Origin: Kangiella sp.
GTDB lineage: Bacteria > Pseudomonadota > Gammaproteobacteria > Enterobacterales > Kangiellaceae
Direction: 5' to 3'
Length of the DNA stretch: 24,880 nt
Assembly: GCA_002733465.1 (NCBI GenBank)
Contig: NVVT01000002.1
Span: 190,842-215,721 of the forward strand
Of this stretch, positions 23,709-24,880 are shown one piece after another. Under the pieces are notes generated by a model. That model worked only from the letters and a program-made list of their open reading frames with translations. It ran no database searches and was not told where the DNA came from. Positions within the stretch are counted from its first letter, which is position 1; each line of letters starts with the position of its first letter. The position numbers were made by a program, and so were the translations under genes.

Positions 23709-24161
23709 TTATTCGTCTTGAGCGATAACTTCTAACTTCAGTGTTGCATTTACATCAGAATGTAAGTGAATTTCAATTTCAAACTCACCTGTATTTCTTA
23801 ATGCGCCGTTAGGAAGACGAACTTCGTTCTTCGCAACGTCAACACCTGCAGCAATAACAGCGTCAGCAATGTCTTTAGTTCCAACAGAACCAAATAATTT
23901 GCCTTCGTCGCCACTGTGAGCTTCAATTGTAATGCTCAATTCAGCAATTTTATCGGCTCTTGCTTGTGCAGTAGCTAATACTTCAGCTGCCTTCTTTTCT
24001 AAATCAGCTCTTTGAGCTTCAAACTTTTCCGTATTATCTTTAGTTGCAGGTACTGCTTTACGCTGTGGCAACAAAAAGTTACGGCCGTATCCATTTGCTA
24101 CCGATACATTATCGCCTAGCTCACCTAGATTACGGACTTTTTCAAGTAGAATGACTTGCAT
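23709..24161 (-). CDS. rplI: 50S ribosomal protein L9
   Basis: Ribosomal protein L9, 150 residues (149 in E. coli). The N-terminal domain MQVILLEKVRNLGELGDNVSVANGYGRNFLLPQ is the family signature, followed by the long connecting helix and the C-terminal domain with GKLFGSVGTKDIADA. A GAGG ribosome binding site precedes ATG 24161. Last gene of the rpsF-rpsR-rplI operon, followed by a terminator. No priB lies between rpsF and rpsR, as in most non-enteric gammaproteobacteria. Confidence 0.99.
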   Translation of the reverse strand: MQVILLEKVRNLGELGDNVSVANGYGRNFLLPQRKAVPATKDNTEKFEAQRADLEKKAAEVLATAQARADKIAELSITIEAHSGDEGKLFGSVGTKDIADAVIAAGVDVAKNEVRLPNGALRNTGEFEIEIHLHSDVNATLKLEVIAQDE

Positions 24162-24221
24162 GAGTCTTTCCTCTTATCAGTTAATCGTTAAATGTTATAT
24201 TTCAACTATCTTATTTTGCGC

Positions 24222-24449
24222 TTATTTATGAGCGTCAGAGTAAGGTAGAAGAGAGAGGAAACGTGCGCGTTTAATAGCTGTTGAAAGCTGGCGCTGGTAT
24301 TTTGCTTTTGTTCCAGTAATTCTACTAGGAACAATTTTACCCGTTTCAGTGACATAGCCTTTTAACGTAGCTAAATCTTTGTAATCTATTTGCGTTACAC
24401 CTTCAGCGGTGAATCGGCAATATTTACGACGTCTAAAAAATCGAGACAT
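24222..24449 (-). CDS. rpsR: 30S ribosomal protein S18
   Basis: Ribosomal protein S18, 75 residues, the same length as E. coli S18, with FRRRKYCRFTAEGV, IDYKDLATLKGYV and SRITGTKAKYQRQL. The start is ATG 24449-24447: GGAG lies nine bases upstream of it. A TTG two codons earlier (24455) is too close to that site. The GGAG begins two bases after the rpsF stop, so the pair is probably coupled. Binds the S6 neighbour in the ribosome. Confidence 0.99.
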   Translation of the reverse strand: MSRFFRRRKYCRFTAEGVTQIDYKDLATLKGYVTETGKIVPSRITGTKAKYQRQLSTAIKRARFLSLLPYSDAHK

Positions 24450-24463
24450 ATTCAATTACTCCG

Positions 24464-24880
24464 TTATTCAGTTTCTGTTGGCGTTTCAGTTGCTTTAGCG
24501 TCATCAGACTTAACGTCTTCAGCTTTAGCTTCTTCTTTCGCTGGTGCTTTAGGTTCCGTTTTCTTTTCAGAATCGGTTGTCTTTTCAGAATCAGTCTTCT
24601 TTTCAAAATCAGGCTTCTTATCTGAAGAATCAAAGCGCTTAGCAGCTTCTTCTTTTGCTTTAGCAAGAGGAGACATTTCAGTGACGGCTTCTTTAGTCTT
24701 AATGATAAGGCTTCTAAGAACAGCATCATTAAAACGGAATTGAGTTTCTAAATCTTCGATTTGAGCATACTCAGCTTCTACATTAAGTAGAACATAGTGT
24801 GCTTTGTGTGAATTTTGGATTGGATAAGCTAACTGACGTCTGCCCCAATCTTCTGTTCTGTGGATGGTTCCTTCAGCATC
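24464..24880 (-). CDS. rpsF: 30S ribosomal protein S6 (N-terminus outside the window), with long charged tail
   Basis: The frame stays open to the window edge and reads DAEGTIHRTEDWGRRQLAYP, then AHYVLLNVEAEY and FRFNDAVLRSLIIKTKEAVTE, the conserved part of S6; about 35 N-terminal residues are missing. Behind this comes a low-complexity tail of about 65 residues rich in Glu, Lys, Asp, Ser and Thr, ending TETPTETE. It is much longer than the E. coli tail, to which RimK adds glutamates. Part of the tail is made by an 18-bp tandem repeat. S6 pairs with S18, encoded next. Confidence 0.96.
   Translation of the reverse strand, partial: DAEGTIHRTEDWGRRQLAYPIQNSHKAHYVLLNVEAEYAQIEDLETQFRFNDAVLRSLIIKTKEAVTEMSPLAKAKEEAAKRFDSSDKKPDFEKKTDSEKTTDSEKKTEPKAPAKEEAKAEDVKSDDAKATETPTETE
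24564..24617. repeat. 18-bp tandem repeat, three copies, in the rpsF tail
   Basis: Three adjacent units (24564-24581, 24582-24599, 24600-24617), each starting TTTTCA(G/A)AATC. On the minus strand they encode the six-residue repeats DFEKKT-, DSEKTT- and DSEKKT-like in the S6 tail. A further degenerate unit follows at 24618. Confidence 0.85.

Noticed and set aside
24433..24729. 98-codon frame rich in Leu and Lys overlapping rpsF
   Set aside because: Out-of-frame reading of the repetitive S6 tail; the S6 frame is unmistakable.

Overview
The window is a dense piece of an AT-rich gammaproteobacterial chromosome. It is almost entirely core genes, and all but one lie on the minus strand. Gene content and order (mreC-mreD-maf-rng-yhdP-nitrilase-tldD-darP-pmbA; rpoE-rseA-rseC-mucD divergent from nadB; rpsF-rpsR-rplI next to dnaB) match what is known from free-living Gammaproteobacteria such as Pseudomonas and its relatives. 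I cannot name the genus. No tRNA, rRNA, CRISPR array, prophage or insertion sequence is visible.

Layout in minus-strand transcription order (high to low coordinates). (1) 24880-20740: rpsF (5' end outside the window), rpsR and rplI end at a strong hairpin terminator; then come dnaB, yjbQ and dusA. (2) 20647-19277: ffh with its own promoter, convergent with plus-strand nadB. A large imperfect hairpin made of CACAGAG-type repeats lies between their 3' ends. (3) 17430-19112 (+): nadB, preceded by two adjacent inverted repeats, one a perfect 22-bp palindrome. (4) 17158-13541: the sigma-E envelope-stress group rpoE, rseA, rseC and a mucD/degQ-type protease. rseB, normally between rseA and rseC, is missing here, and a sigma-E-like promoter lies between rpoE and rseA. 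(5) 13449-11546: a full-length Ada methyltransferase-regulator and an orphan ParA ATPase without ParB, each with an inverted repeat in its leader. (6) 11378-1: mreC, mreD, maf, rng, yhdP, a nitrilase-family amidase, tldD, darP and the start of pmbA, tightly spaced and partly translationally coupled. mreB is not in front of mreC; parA occupies that place.

Functionally, the left two thirds concern the envelope: stress sensing (RpoE/RseA/RseC), periplasmic quality control (MucD), rod-shape determination (MreC/MreD) and envelope lipid homeostasis (YhdP). RNA and ribosome functions (RNase G, DarP) and peptide processing (TldD/PmbA) sit in the same operon.

The observations I find most worth following are: an apparent AUC start codon for mreC; the SD-complementary inverted repeat in front of parA; the rseB-less sigma-E operon with an internal sigma-E-like promoter; the nadB palindrome; and short in-frame tandem duplications (12, 15 or 18 bp) in linkers or tails of at least six proteins. 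I did not find a convincing new multi-gene system.
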